Assembly (NCBI GenBank): GCA_000432155.1
Contig: FR888508.1
Span: forward strand, 34,041-98,040
Direction of reading: 5' to 3'
From: Eubacterium sp. CAG:274
Lineage (GTDB): Bacteria > Bacillota > Clostridia > Lachnospirales > CAG-274
Length of the DNA: 64,000 nucleotides
The position numbers and the translations under genes were made by a program. The first letter of the stretch is position 1, and each line of letters opens with the position of its first letter. This document shows, in pieces, positions 36,401 to 45,200 of the stretch. The notes beneath the pieces were generated by a model. That model was given only the letters and a program-made list of their open reading frames with translations. It made no database searches and was not told where the DNA came from.

Positions 36401-36579
36401 AATTCATTTTCCTGCCCAGCACCATAGAGGGCATAAACTATAGCATCAAAAATAGTAGATTTGCCAGAACCTGTATCTCCTGTTATAAGAAATAAATTCT
36501 GTGTAGGCTTAGTAAAATCTATTAAAGTTTCTTTTCCATAAGAGCCAAAAGCATTAAGTTTTAAAGATATAGGACGCAT
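33418..36579 (-). CDS. sbcC: Nuclease SbcCD subunit C (SMC-like ATPase)
   Basis: 1053 residues. Partner of SbcD in the Mre11-Rad50-type complex that opens and trims DNA hairpins and protein-blocked ends. Walker A is LITGDTGSGKSTIFDAI near residue 35. Two long coiled-coil arms are interrupted by a zinc-hook CKVCGSTVHP near residue 535. The C-terminal ABC signature and Walker B are in KTLSGGESFMAALSLALG and MMFIDEGFGSLDD, followed by the H-loop region GIISHVSELKQ. Its start shares one base with the sbcD stop (TAATG), so the two are translationally coupled. Confidence 0.96.
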   Translation of the reverse strand: MRPISLKLNAFGSYGKETLIDFTKPTQNLFLITGDTGSGKSTIFDAIVYALYGAGQENELEYQSNFSYNAKQPSVTFTFAESSEENAKQYTIIRTPKYYRYKENSKKKVLAKKPENPTVTLIENNSGNSWDKKNGADDKIIDIVGLNKNQFMQVAMIAQGEFMNVIRESSNNKKEIFRKLFNTEIYDKIADALGNRKKSLEKQISTIKTECQTELLNVILNENYAKYAELKEYLDILQDGNMSIINEFITLFKDYCNYLKAQYDNICANNEKNNDAYEKASADLTEANQILVAFVEYENAEKILAQCKEQKEAIAEKESLLNKINDAYVVKPYYNNYVNAENAKKDLENKINTQEQSLPELQSAFKNAENKLKETEPLFENAKKEFTEISSSVNSALKMFEQKEKIEKELESIKEQYIKAVDLKTKEEKEIESINNLLKENNEIKENYKNANVEKAQLDNEIKECKSIVDKNENIENVQSQIKELQEECTRKQREFTDCQEQYNAVNGEYERINNRFLSEQAGVLAKELKDGEPCKVCGSTVHPKPYVSNESIEIPTQEEVNNAKKKRDLIDKKLQEKSMECNNIIKDIKNLENNYSQACDEVCKLLNISSKESITEVLNERKADLNKKYAENRASIKILEKAENTISELNEKIEKETELLSTYDAEVKEYNEKLIKTETALSEMTNNSDYSSKEDAEKAINKAEINKNDLENKYTVAKNEKENTKIKLENAETLLEEYKKTLPNAVEEIAKTETEYNNILSEKNFNDNSWNEYIEKYSQDQINEITTEINKYKDDLKSAETQKKSALKYINNKQKPDIDALSSKVEELREDKKKSDEEKNIMFNSLKNNNGILNRITEKVENQTEILKDYNKVNVIADLISGSASKQAKIDLETFVQRYYLQNILHSANKRFENMTGGQFQLILKDLNKAGKRANEGLDLMVYSLVTGKVREIKTLSGGESFMAALSLALGMADQIKSKKGSINLDMMFIDEGFGSLDDRSRAQAVNVLIEMAGSDKLIGIISHVSELKQNIGNQLIVSKNESGSTIKWKID

Positions 36580-37736
36580 TATTCTCCCTCCTTTAGCATT
36601 ACTTCATTTATAACATTTTTTATAAGTTCTTTTTCATCGTCTTTAAGGCTAGGTATAAACTTGCAAATTAATTCATAAGGACTTTTAAGAGTATCTTCTG
36701 TTTCTATTTCAAGTTCATTGTCTATTCGCCTTACATTATTTCTTCTGATTTCAAGTAATTTAGGAAAAGCTATTTTTAATCTTTCCTGCATATCTAATGC
36801 TTCAATTTCTTCTGTATCTGTCAATACTACGGTCACAAAATCCTCAGAATGTTCTTTTATTAATTCTTCAAATTTTCCCTCTATTATTCTTACATTTCTC
36901 ATTGGAGTTAAAGGTAAATTTGTAACTTCTACTTCCGCTTCTTTTTCTCCTATATCTACCATTAATATGCCTTTTTTCTGCCCCGCTTCACTTACTGAAT
37001 ATGCCATAGGTGTACCACAATATCGTATGGTTTCACTACCTACTTTCATAGGCTTATGTATATGTCCTAAAGCTGAATAGTCAAACTTTTCAAGCACATC
37101 AGCATTTACATAATCTATATTGCCCGCTGTTTTTACTTCGGATTCTGTTCGCTCTATATTTTTGGCATCTTCCCCTGTAGGAATGTAAAATTGATGACTT
37201 ACAATAATATTTCTTTGGCTTTCGTCTATATCTTCTCTTTCAATAAGTTTGTGAACTGCCTCATTGTACGAAATTTTTTGCTCCATATTGTACCCCAGTA
37301 CACCTTTAATATCAGCTGTACTTACATAGGGCAATAGATAAAAGTTTACATTGCCAAAACCGTCCTGTAAAGTAACCTTTTTTATATAGTCCTCTTGTGT
37401 TCTAGGTGGTATACCTACCATATACAATCCCTGTTTTTCCAATATTTCTCCATAACAGCCTATACGCTGTCTGCTGTCGTGATTACCACTAATCATCATT
37501 ATAATAATACTACTGTCTGTTTCCCTGATTTTATTAATAAATCTGTCAAACATTTCAATGGCATCTCCTGACGGCATAGCCCTGTCATAAATATCCCCAG
37601 CAATAACAATAACATCAGGCTTATATTCCTGCATCTTTTCTATAATTTCGTTAAAAATATATTCCTGTTCTTCCCTCAAGTCGTAATTGTATAGCCTAAT
37701 ACCAATATGTAAATCAGACAAGTGAAATATTCTCAT
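36579..37736 (-). CDS. sbcD: Nuclease SbcCD subunit D (Mre11-like)
   Basis: 385 residues. Metallophosphoesterase nuclease with the five motifs in order: IFHLSDLHIGI, IVIAGDIYDRAMPS, MMISGNHDSRQRIG, IIVSHQFYIP and SALGHIHKPMKVG. A C-terminal capping domain follows from about 270. With SbcC it acts at hairpins and double-strand ends. The start at ATG 37736 has GAGG 8 bases upstream; an in-frame GTG at 37745 overlaps that site. Hairpin-cleaving SbcCD next to a genome rich in short palindromes is notable but may be chance. Confidence 0.95.
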   Translation of the reverse strand: MRIFHLSDLHIGIRLYNYDLREEQEYIFNEIIEKMQEYKPDVIVIAGDIYDRAMPSGDAIEMFDRFINKIRETDSSIIIMMISGNHDSRQRIGCYGEILEKQGLYMVGIPPRTQEDYIKKVTLQDGFGNVNFYLLPYVSTADIKGVLGYNMEQKISYNEAVHKLIEREDIDESQRNIIVSHQFYIPTGEDAKNIERTESEVKTAGNIDYVNADVLEKFDYSALGHIHKPMKVGSETIRYCGTPMAYSVSEAGQKKGILMVDIGEKEAEVEVTNLPLTPMRNVRIIEGKFEELIKEHSEDFVTVVLTDTEEIEALDMQERLKIAFPKLLEIRRNNVRRIDNELEIETEDTLKSPYELICKFIPSLKDDEKELIKNVINEVMLKEGE

Positions 37737-37834
37737 TTTTACCACCTCTTAATATAAATATTGTTTTTAGTATATCATAAAATAATACAAAATAAAACTA
37801 ATATTACATCATATAAACAATATTTTCACATAAA

Positions 37835-37860
37835 AAAGCAACCTCAAATGAGATTGCTTT
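37835..37860 (-). terminator. Terminator overlapping the end of the zinc-ribbon gene
   Basis: AAAGCAA.CTC pairs with GAG.TTGCTTT; six T follow on the minus strand. The TGA stop (37844-37846) lies inside the stem. Confidence 0.75.
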
Positions 37861-38182
37861 CCAAATATTCGCTAGTTATGTATACCGCCGTACCATTTCC
37901 CTTTGTTACAGTTGGTTTATTTGTAGCTACCATAGCTATGGCAACAAGAAATAGCAGTAGATAAATTACAGTTATTACTACTCTGGTTCTTTTCTGAAAT
38001 GTTTCTGTTGCCCACATAATTGCTATACCTATAGGCCATAAAACTAAAAGAAGTACAACCGATAATATTGGGTGGCCTTTTTTAACAATCTTAATATCCA
38101 GTGGCTCTCCACACATCGGGCAAGAAATCATTCCATCTTCAACTGTATATCCACAACTAGGACATCTTTTATTTACTGACAT
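37844..38182 (-). CDS. Zinc-ribbon membrane protein
   Basis: 112 residues. An N-terminal zinc ribbon has two CxxC knuckles, RCPSCGYTV and SCPMCGEPL (residues 7-26). Two hydrophobic helices follow at about 38-60 (HPILSVVLLLVLWPIGIAIMW) and 70-86, then a short polar tail. The family of small zinc-ribbon-plus-TM proteins has no defined function. The last four codons and the stop are encoded inside the terminator hairpin. Confidence 0.65.
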   Translation of the reverse strand: MSVNKRCPSCGYTVEDGMISCPMCGEPLDIKIVKKGHPILSVVLLLVLWPIGIAIMWATETFQKRTRVVITVIYLLLFLVAIAMVATNKPTVTKGNGTAVYITSEYLESNLI

Positions 38183-38266
38183 ATTTATACGCCCCTTTTT
38201 GTTTCATTATATACTGGGTAACAAATATTGTCAATCATATATTGTACTTTTTGTGTATCAACTTCT

Positions 38267-39025
38267 CTATACCGTCAACACGACTTTATTTTCTCCAATC
38301 CTCTTTACGCTTAACTCTATGCCATAGACATTTTTAATAAGTTCCTCGTTTATAACATCATTTGGATTGCCCTCTGCCAAAATTTTACCGTCTTTCATAG
38401 CAATAATACAATCACTATAGGCTATTGACTGATTTATGTCGTGAAGAACCATAATAATAGTAATTCCATATTCTGTATTTAATTTTTTTACCAATCTCAA
38501 TATTTCAATTTGGTATCTTACATCGAGATAAGTTGTGGGTTCGTCTAAAAGTAGAATTTTTGTGTTTTGTGCCAAAGCCATAGCTATCCATACCCTTTGT
38601 CGTTGACCACCGGAAAGATTAGAAATCTGCTTTTTGGCAAATTCAGAAACACCTGTTACTTCCATAGCAAAATCTATGTACTTTTCATCATCAGCATAAT
38701 TTCTTCTGCCTTTATCTATATGTGCTATTCTACCATAACTTACAAGTTTTTCAACTGTAATATCATTAGGTGCTGTATTATACTGATGTACAATGGCAAC
38801 CTGTCTTGCAAAGTTTTTGAGAGAAATATGTTTTATATCCTCCCCATTTAGCAACACACTACCTTTTTGTGGTTTCAAGTTCTTTGTTATAACATTGAAA
38901 AGTGTAGACTTGCCACAGCCATTTGCTCCTATAATAGTAGTTATTTTTCCCTCTTGTACTTTAAACGAAATATCATTTAAAACCTTATAATTGCCATAAG
39001 AAAATTCAACATTTTTAATTTCCAT
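38267..39025 (-). CDS. Haem/iron ABC transporter ATPase (FecE/FhuC type)
   Basis: 252 residues. Drives import through the permease encoded just upstream. Walker A GANGCGKSTLF near residue 32, Q-loop VHQYNTAPND, signature NLSGGQRQRVWIAMALAQ, Walker B ILLLDEPTTYLD and H-loop IIMVLHDINQS are all present, with FecE-like wording around them. GGAGTGA lies about 9 bases before ATG 39025; longer upstream starts are unsupported. It overlaps the permease gene by 11 bases. Last gene of the haem-uptake series. Confidence 0.9.
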   Translation of the reverse strand: MEIKNVEFSYGNYKVLNDISFKVQEGKITTIIGANGCGKSTLFNVITKNLKPQKGSVLLNGEDIKHISLKNFARQVAIVHQYNTAPNDITVEKLVSYGRIAHIDKGRRNYADDEKYIDFAMEVTGVSEFAKKQISNLSGGQRQRVWIAMALAQNTKILLLDEPTTYLDVRYQIEILRLVKKLNTEYGITIIMVLHDINQSIAYSDCIIAMKDGKILAEGNPNDVINEELIKNVYGIELSVKRIGENKVVLTV

Positions 39026-40001
39026 ATGTTTTATCACTCCTTTTAAGAAGAAAAATAAAGAAAGGTCCTCCAACAACTGACATTATAATTGCCGGAGAAA
39101 TTTCATAAGGATAGGCAATAAGTCTGCCTACTGTATCAGCAAGGAGCATTACAAAAGCACCTAACAATGCTGAAAATGGCACAAGCAATTTATGCTCACT
39201 ACCTACAAGCAATCTACCCATATGTGGCACAATAAGACCAACAAAACTTATTGCTCCAGCAACGGCAGTTGTAATTGATGCAAGCAATACAGCCACAATA
39301 GATATTACAACCCTAAGCCCATTTACATTTACACCTAAACCTCGTACTGTTTTATCCTCAAGAGCAAGGAGATTACACTTGCCAGAAATCACAAAAGCAA
39401 GCACAAGCCCAATCACAACATAAACGCCTAAAAGTTTTACATCATTCCAAGTTTTCATTGAAATATTTGCATTAATAAGTTCTGATGCACTTTGATAATT
39501 TTGACTACTCATAGAGCCAAAACCACTAGATAAGCCCGAAAATACCGCATTAATTGCTATACCCACAAGTATAATTCTAAGGGGCGAAAAGCCATTTTTA
39601 TAGGAAAGGCTATAGACAAGGACACAGGCTACCATACCCCCTAAAAATGAAAATATAGGAGTAAACAAAAACCAAGTCGGGAAAAAGGCTATAATAATCG
39701 CACTTACGAAACCTGCACCAGAGGAAATACCTATAATTCCAGGGTCAGCAAGAGGATTTTTCAAAACAGCCTGAAAAAGCACACCACTTACAGCTAAGGC
39801 TGCACCTGACAACATTGCTATTAATATTCTAGGAAATCTTAAATCCAAAATAATATTTACATTGTCATTATGTTCAATAAAAATTCCCTTTAAAAGTTCC
39901 CCATAGGAAACCTTTACACTACCGGAATTTACAGCCACAACAAAAAGTACAGCCAACAATATTAATATAATTACAAAACTTAATATTTTTTTACACTTCA
40001 T
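39015..40001 (-). CDS. Haem/iron ABC transporter permease (FecCD family)
   Basis: 328 residues with about ten hydrophobic segments. FecCD hallmarks: LDLRFPRILIAMLSGAALAVSGVLFQAVLKNPLADP with GIIGISSGAG near residue 85, LVGIAINAVFSG, ARGLGV-like VRGLGVNV, and GAISFVGLIVPHMGRLLVGSEH near 255. ATG 40001 follows the IsdE-type gene stop by one base and has GGTGAT upstream. It is the membrane channel of the importer fed by the lipoprotein encoded before it. Confidence 0.92.
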   Translation of the reverse strand: MKCKKILSFVIILILLAVLFVVAVNSGSVKVSYGELLKGIFIEHNDNVNIILDLRFPRILIAMLSGAALAVSGVLFQAVLKNPLADPGIIGISSGAGFVSAIIIAFFPTWFLFTPIFSFLGGMVACVLVYSLSYKNGFSPLRIILVGIAINAVFSGLSSGFGSMSSQNYQSASELINANISMKTWNDVKLLGVYVVIGLVLAFVISGKCNLLALEDKTVRGLGVNVNGLRVVISIVAVLLASITTAVAGAISFVGLIVPHMGRLLVGSEHKLLVPFSALLGAFVMLLADTVGRLIAYPYEISPAIIMSVVGGPFFIFLLKRSDKTYGN

Positions 40002-40002
40002 A

Positions 40003-41133
40003 TCAATCACCATAAAGTATTGGTTCAAGGTCAGCTAATGCCTGTGGATAGTCAAATGTTGCACTCATACCAAAAAGCATATAGTCCATATCATAAACCT
40101 TGCCATTTTGAACTGCCCTAAAATGTTTCCAAATATCATTAGTGGAGAACTCTTTGTCAAACATTTCAAGGGCTTCTTTTGGAACACCATGAGCTGTTCT
40201 TATAATAATATCAGGGTCACGAGCAAGCATTTCTTCCGGATTTACAGTAAGAAAATCCTTTGTAGCATCGTGGAATATATTTGTACCACCGGCAAGCTCA
40301 ACAAGTGAACCGGCATAGGAATTTTGTGTTGCTACAAGATAGCTACCAGGAAGACCTGTAAGCACAAGTACCTTTGGACTTTTGCCACTATGCTTATTTT
40401 TGTAACTTGAAATAAATTCATTATATTCCTTTACAATAGCATCTGCCTCTGCACTTTTGCCATACTTGTCCCCTACTAATTTAACACTGTCATAAAGACC
40501 TTTTACACTTCTTAAATTTAAAAATGTAGAATTAACGCCAATATTTTTATACTTTATTTCTAAATCCCCTTTTAAAGTATCCGGACCTATAACATCAGTT
40601 GGATTTAAGCTCTTTATAATTTCCATATCCGGTGACATTGGCGAACCAACTGTCTTTACACCATTGTATCTTGATGCTATGGCTGTAACTGAAGTCTGTG
40701 GCACACCTACAAGACCAATACCAAGTCTATCCATAATATCACAAACAGCAGCGGAAGTTGCTACTATTCTAGCACCTGTTGGAGTTGTAGTTTCCTTAGG
40801 CTTTGTAGCATTAAGTGTAGCCTTACTTACTGGCTGTTTTTTGCCGGAACTGGCCTCTGCAATTACAGCAGAATTGACTTTACCTGTACTTCCACCTGTA
40901 GACTTTGCTGTCGTGTTAGGTGATGAATTTATAGCACTTGTCTTTACAGTAGTTGTTTCTGTTGTAACTACAGTTGTGGTTTGAGTTGTAATCGCTAAAG
41001 TTGTAGTTTCCGTGCTTGTTTCTTCTGTTACCTCTGTAACCTGTTCTTCCTCTGAAGTTTTCTTGCCACAACCAGTAAAACAGCCTAACACCAACACAAA
41101 ACACAATATTAAAGCTATTGCTTTTAACTTCAC
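40003..41133 (-). CDS. isdE: Haem ABC transporter substrate-binding lipoprotein (IsdE-like)
   Basis: 376 residues. Lipoprotein signal with lipobox ending at Cys22 (GCFTGC). A Thr-rich flexible linker at about 30-115 is followed by a class III binding-protein fold. Strong IsdE wording: RIVATSAAVCDIMDRLGI, LVGVPQTSVTAI, VGSPMSPDMEIIKSLNP, TFLNLRSVKGLYDSV, LTGLPGSYLVATQNSYAGSL, IIRTAHGVP, and FSTNDIWKHFRAVQNGKVYD with ALFGM-like YMLFGMSAT. The met/his region for axial haem ligation therefore seems kept. It receives haem from wall proteins and hands it to the permease. The linker is longer than in staphylococcal IsdE, fitting an S-layer-distance relay. Confidence 0.9.
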   Translation of the reverse strand: MKLKAIALILCFVLVLGCFTGCGKKTSEEEQVTEVTEETSTETTTLAITTQTTTVVTTETTTVKTSAINSSPNTTAKSTGGSTGKVNSAVIAEASSGKKQPVSKATLNATKPKETTTPTGARIVATSAAVCDIMDRLGIGLVGVPQTSVTAIASRYNGVKTVGSPMSPDMEIIKSLNPTDVIGPDTLKGDLEIKYKNIGVNSTFLNLRSVKGLYDSVKLVGDKYGKSAEADAIVKEYNEFISSYKNKHSGKSPKVLVLTGLPGSYLVATQNSYAGSLVELAGGTNIFHDATKDFLTVNPEEMLARDPDIIIRTAHGVPKEALEMFDKEFSTNDIWKHFRAVQNGKVYDMDYMLFGMSATFDYPQALADLEPILYGD

Positions 41134-41149
41134 TATGTATTCTCCTTTC

Positions 41150-42235
41150 TTACTTTCCGTAATATGTCATAAAGTTATTAATCATAGAGGCAACATCTCC
41201 TCTTGTAGCTGGAGAAGTATAATCATAGCCATTTGTATTTTGCTTTGTAATAATGCCTGCCTTACCTGCTTTAATTACATTTTCCTTTGCCCATTCACTT
41301 ACACCTGTTGTACTAGGAGAAATACTCTTTGTTTCAAGGGAAATATTCTTATATTGTGCATATTTTACAAGTATAATAGCAGCCTGTTCACAAGTTACCG
41401 GTGTATCAGGACTAAATGATGTACTGCTTACACCATTTACAATACCGTTTTTATTTGCCCACGCAATATATGGAGCATAATAAACTGAATTATCTACATC
41501 AGTAAAAGTAGTAGTACCAGAAATATTTTCGCCACTTAATCTACCTAAAACAGTTACGAACATACCTCTGGTCATTTCCTTATCCGGAGAAAATGTCACA
41601 TCAGAAGTACCACTAAAAAGGCCTTTGTTTACAACAGCCTTAATTGCATCTGATGCCCAATGATTTGTAATATCAGTAAATTTATCTCCTGCTGTCTGTT
41701 TCTTTGTTGTAACCTTTTCTTCCTCTAATTTTCCATCTGAGCTTTCAGCCTTTGAAGTATCACATTTCCAATAGAAACACACATCTCTGCCCATTGGCAC
41801 TACATACATTTTTGTCTGAACATAGGCATCTGCACTTGGAAGTTCAAACTGAATGTCTGCACTATCTGTTGATGAACTTTCCTCTAAAACATTGTATTTA
41901 ACTTCATTATACTTGCCCTTTGGACTTTCCTGAGTTGCAATTCTAATATTTGAAAGATTACTGTATAATTTCATACGCATTGTAACAGTAACTTTGCCAT
42001 TTTTCTGTTCTATTTCAGCATTCTCATCTATTACACTTCTGCACATTCCTTCCCCTAATTCAGAATTTCCTGTACCACCGTCATCAGTTTTGCCTGTGTC
42101 TGGATTAACATAAGATGTTACAGTTTTTACTGTATATGTACCGTCTGTTATTGCAAAAGCACTTGACACCATAATACCTACCATTAATATAGTACATAAT
42201 GCCAACGCTCCTATTTTTCTAAAAATATTTTTCAT
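41150..42235 (-). CDS. Haem-binding Shp-domain protein with SLH anchor
   Basis: 361 residues. Signal peptide 1-28 (ends SSAFA). A Shp-type haem-binding domain spans about 30-160: TSYVNPDTGKTDDGG, LGEGMCRSVIDE, KVTVTMRMKLYSNLSNI, ADIQFELPSADAYVQTKMY and VVPMGRDVCFYW, the last being the family end motif. After a short linker come three SLH repeats at about 188-355 (TRGMFVTVLGRLSG; TCEQAAIILVKYAQ; TRGDVASMINNFM). Streptococcal Shp passes haem to the ABC lipoprotein; here the same role is likely, but the anchor is S-layer binding rather than a membrane tail. It lies between the NEAT-SLH gene and isdE. Confidence 0.82.
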   Translation of the reverse strand: MKNIFRKIGALALCTILMVGIMVSSAFAITDGTYTVKTVTSYVNPDTGKTDDGGTGNSELGEGMCRSVIDENAEIEQKNGKVTVTMRMKLYSNLSNIRIATQESPKGKYNEVKYNVLEESSSTDSADIQFELPSADAYVQTKMYVVPMGRDVCFYWKCDTSKAESSDGKLEEEKVTTKKQTAGDKFTDITNHWASDAIKAVVNKGLFSGTSDVTFSPDKEMTRGMFVTVLGRLSGENISGTTTFTDVDNSVYYAPYIAWANKNGIVNGVSSTSFSPDTPVTCEQAAIILVKYAQYKNISLETKSISPSTTGVSEWAKENVIKAGKAGIITKQNTNGYDYTSPATRGDVASMINNFMTYYGK

Positions 42236-42292
42236 TATTATTTCCTTTCATTAACTTAAACTTGGGAAGGTCTTTTCAACCTCCCCAAATAA

Positions 42293-45200
42293 CTATTCTG
42301 TTTCATCTGTATTTTCTGTTGTTTCATTTTGTGGCATATAAGCATCTAAAAACTTTACAAACATTGTTGCAATTTCTGCTCTTGTAGCTGTTCCCTTAGG
42401 GTCAAAGTTGCCATTATCTCTGCCATTTAAAATACCAGCCTTTACAAGTGCATTTACACTTTCAACTGCCCAACTACTTATTTTGCCGGCGTCTTTAAAA
42501 TTACTACCTGAATAAATATTGCTAAGTTCAATACTTTGGCTTTTTGCAAAATTGTAAAGCATAACAGCCATCTGTTCCCTAGTAATATTGTTTGAAGAAC
42601 CAAATTTGCTATCACTTAAACCACTTACAACGCCGTTTTCAACTGCCCACATTACATATGGATAGAAGTAATCGTTATTTTTTACATCTGTAAACTTGTT
42701 ATCTCCTGTCTTGCTTGTACTAACTTCGGCAAGTCTGCCTAAAACAGTAACAAACATAGCTCTTGTTGCTGTTTTGTTAGGAGCAAATTCAGTATCACTT
42801 ACACCTGTGAAAAGACCCATATTTACAGCTGATAAAATATTGTCATATGCCCAATGATTTTCAATATCATTAAATGCTATTTTATTATTATCAGTATTTG
42901 TATTTTCTTCCTTTGTAACTGTGTCAGTTTTTTCTTCTTCCTTGACTTCTCCTGTGCTTTCAGCTACAGCAAATAAGCCAAATTCCTTAACTGTTACTAC
43001 ATAATACTTCTTATCCTGTGAAATAGTGTATTCAAGTTCAGTTTTAGTTGGTTCAGTAGTCTTATCGCCCTTGTTTATTCTATAAATAACAACACTTTTG
43101 TCATTATCCTTTATTGGAATATAGACCTTAGCCTGACCATTTGGCTTAACTTCGCTACTACCTACTAAAGCCTTAATATCAAAAAGTCTGAAATCAGTAT
43201 TTCCTAAAAGGCTTTCAGCTGTTTTATATTCCTCCCCAGAGCTTACAGCATCTGTGCTAAATGTTGTACCGTCATCAAATACAAATTCATCAGCTTCAAT
43301 TTTAATACCAGTATCTTCATTACTTGTATTTACAGAACTTCCACCACCAGAACTACTTGAGCCATTTGCTGAAGAAGAATCAGGATTTAAAGTAGCACTA
43401 TCATCTGTTTTGCTCATTGAATCCCAATTAAGTTTTAATCTAGCAGAAAGACTTCCGCCAGCACTAGCCATAACACCGTCCATTGGAGTATATGGAACAC
43501 TAATTTGAACATTTAAAAATTCTTTTTCCATATAGTTTGTAGTGAAAGAAAATTTAGAAACATAGTCAAATTTATGTTCCTTACCGTCAAATTTTGTATT
43601 TGTAGTAAATGGAGCTTTAGATAAAACCTTTATTGTTGCATCACTACTTTGAATACTTTTTAAAGCAGAAGTATAACCACTTACAGCTACTGGATTAGAC
43701 GCAACTTCTACAGTTGCAATGCCATTATTTACAGTAACTAAAGCCTGTCTGTTATTTTCAAAAGCTGAATTTCCCATTGATTCCTGGTCAATATTTGCAT
43801 TCCATAAAGCTATAGGCATCCAATACTTGCCGTCTTCAATAGTTTCTGAACTGCCACCACCATTTGTACTCTTTAAATCTGCAATTATATAAATACCCTC
43901 TGTACTGATTTCAGCATTAAGAATATTGTCAGCTATTGTAGACTCAACAACTTCATAATTATTGTCATTTGTTACTTTGTAAAGTTTTGTTGAAGCCTTG
44001 TCAAAGTTTGTTACATCAGCACTTAAAAGAAGATTTTCAGCATTTTCATTAAGGGCAAAATCAATATTCATAATTTTACTATTTACTGATTTATTAATAA
44101 TGTCCTTTAATGATTCAACCTTTTCACTATCTTTTTCAAGTTTATCTATTGTAACATCACTAGCTACAGAGCCTTCCACCACCTCTATTTTAGCACCTAA
44201 TTCTTCATTATTTGCCACAACAACCTTTTTCTGTGGTGCAAATGTAACAGTTGCACTATTTACAGCTGAATTTACCATTCCGTCTTTTATTGCAATAGCC
44301 TTTATAATCACATCGCCACCAAAAACAGACGAAGCGTTTACTTCAAATTTTCCATTGTAGAGTTCTGAATTTTCATCAGGCTCACTACCGTCAGTTGTAT
44401 AATAAATTTTGGCATTTTCAGTTGAAGAAGTAATACTTACACTTACCTTTTCACTATTATTAGCCTGTGTCTTATCTACATTTATAACAGGTGCTGAAAC
44501 AATGCTTTCTGTATTATCATTTTCTATAACCTTTGCATTATCCCAATCAAAATCAATTCTGGCAGCCTGATTGTAAACACCCATAGCATCTACATCAACT
44601 CTAACAAAAATGTGATTTTCCTTTTCGGCATTTCTCTCCAATCTCATTACTCTTGGAAATTCAGATTGTTCAAGATTGCCACTTGTATATTCCATACCGT
44701 AGTCCATATATTTTTCAACTACTTTTGCTGGAATTTCATAATTGTTATCTCCCCACCAACTGTAATCCATAGTGTCAGCAGTTGGATAACTCCACATATT
44801 TATTAAATGACCATAAAGTCCATTTAAAGTAACAGCCTTAAACTTTAAATCAACAACTGATTTTCCGTCTTTTACTGTCACAATAGCATTTCCGTCTAGG
44901 GCACTATGTCCCATAGATTCTAAAGTTGGATTTGCTGTCTGTACCATTTTTACTGGCACACTATAAGAAACTTCCTTGCTTTCATTTTCTATTTTTTCAA
45001 AACTGTCAGCATTAACTTTTACTCTTACAATATGTGTCATCTGACCAAACTTACCAGCATTTACTACTACCTGAACATAGGCAATATCATTTACGCCATT
45101 AAGAGTAATTTCAACATATTTATTCTCGCCATTGTTTACTACCTCAAGTTCATTACTATTTCCGTCAATTACTTGAGCAAGAGAAACAATAAGGTCAGTT

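Noticed and set aside
40870..41040. Thr-rich repetitive DNA considered as a microsatellite or CRISPR-like array
   Set aside because: Codes for the ETTTVTTETTT-type linker of the IsdE lipoprotein; there are no regular repeat-spacer units. The same holds for 45330-45450.
41012..41480. Plus-strand ORFs opposite the IsdE-like and Shp-SLH genes
   Set aside because: They arise from the complements of Thr-rich repeats and conserved domains; no ribosome site and no family.
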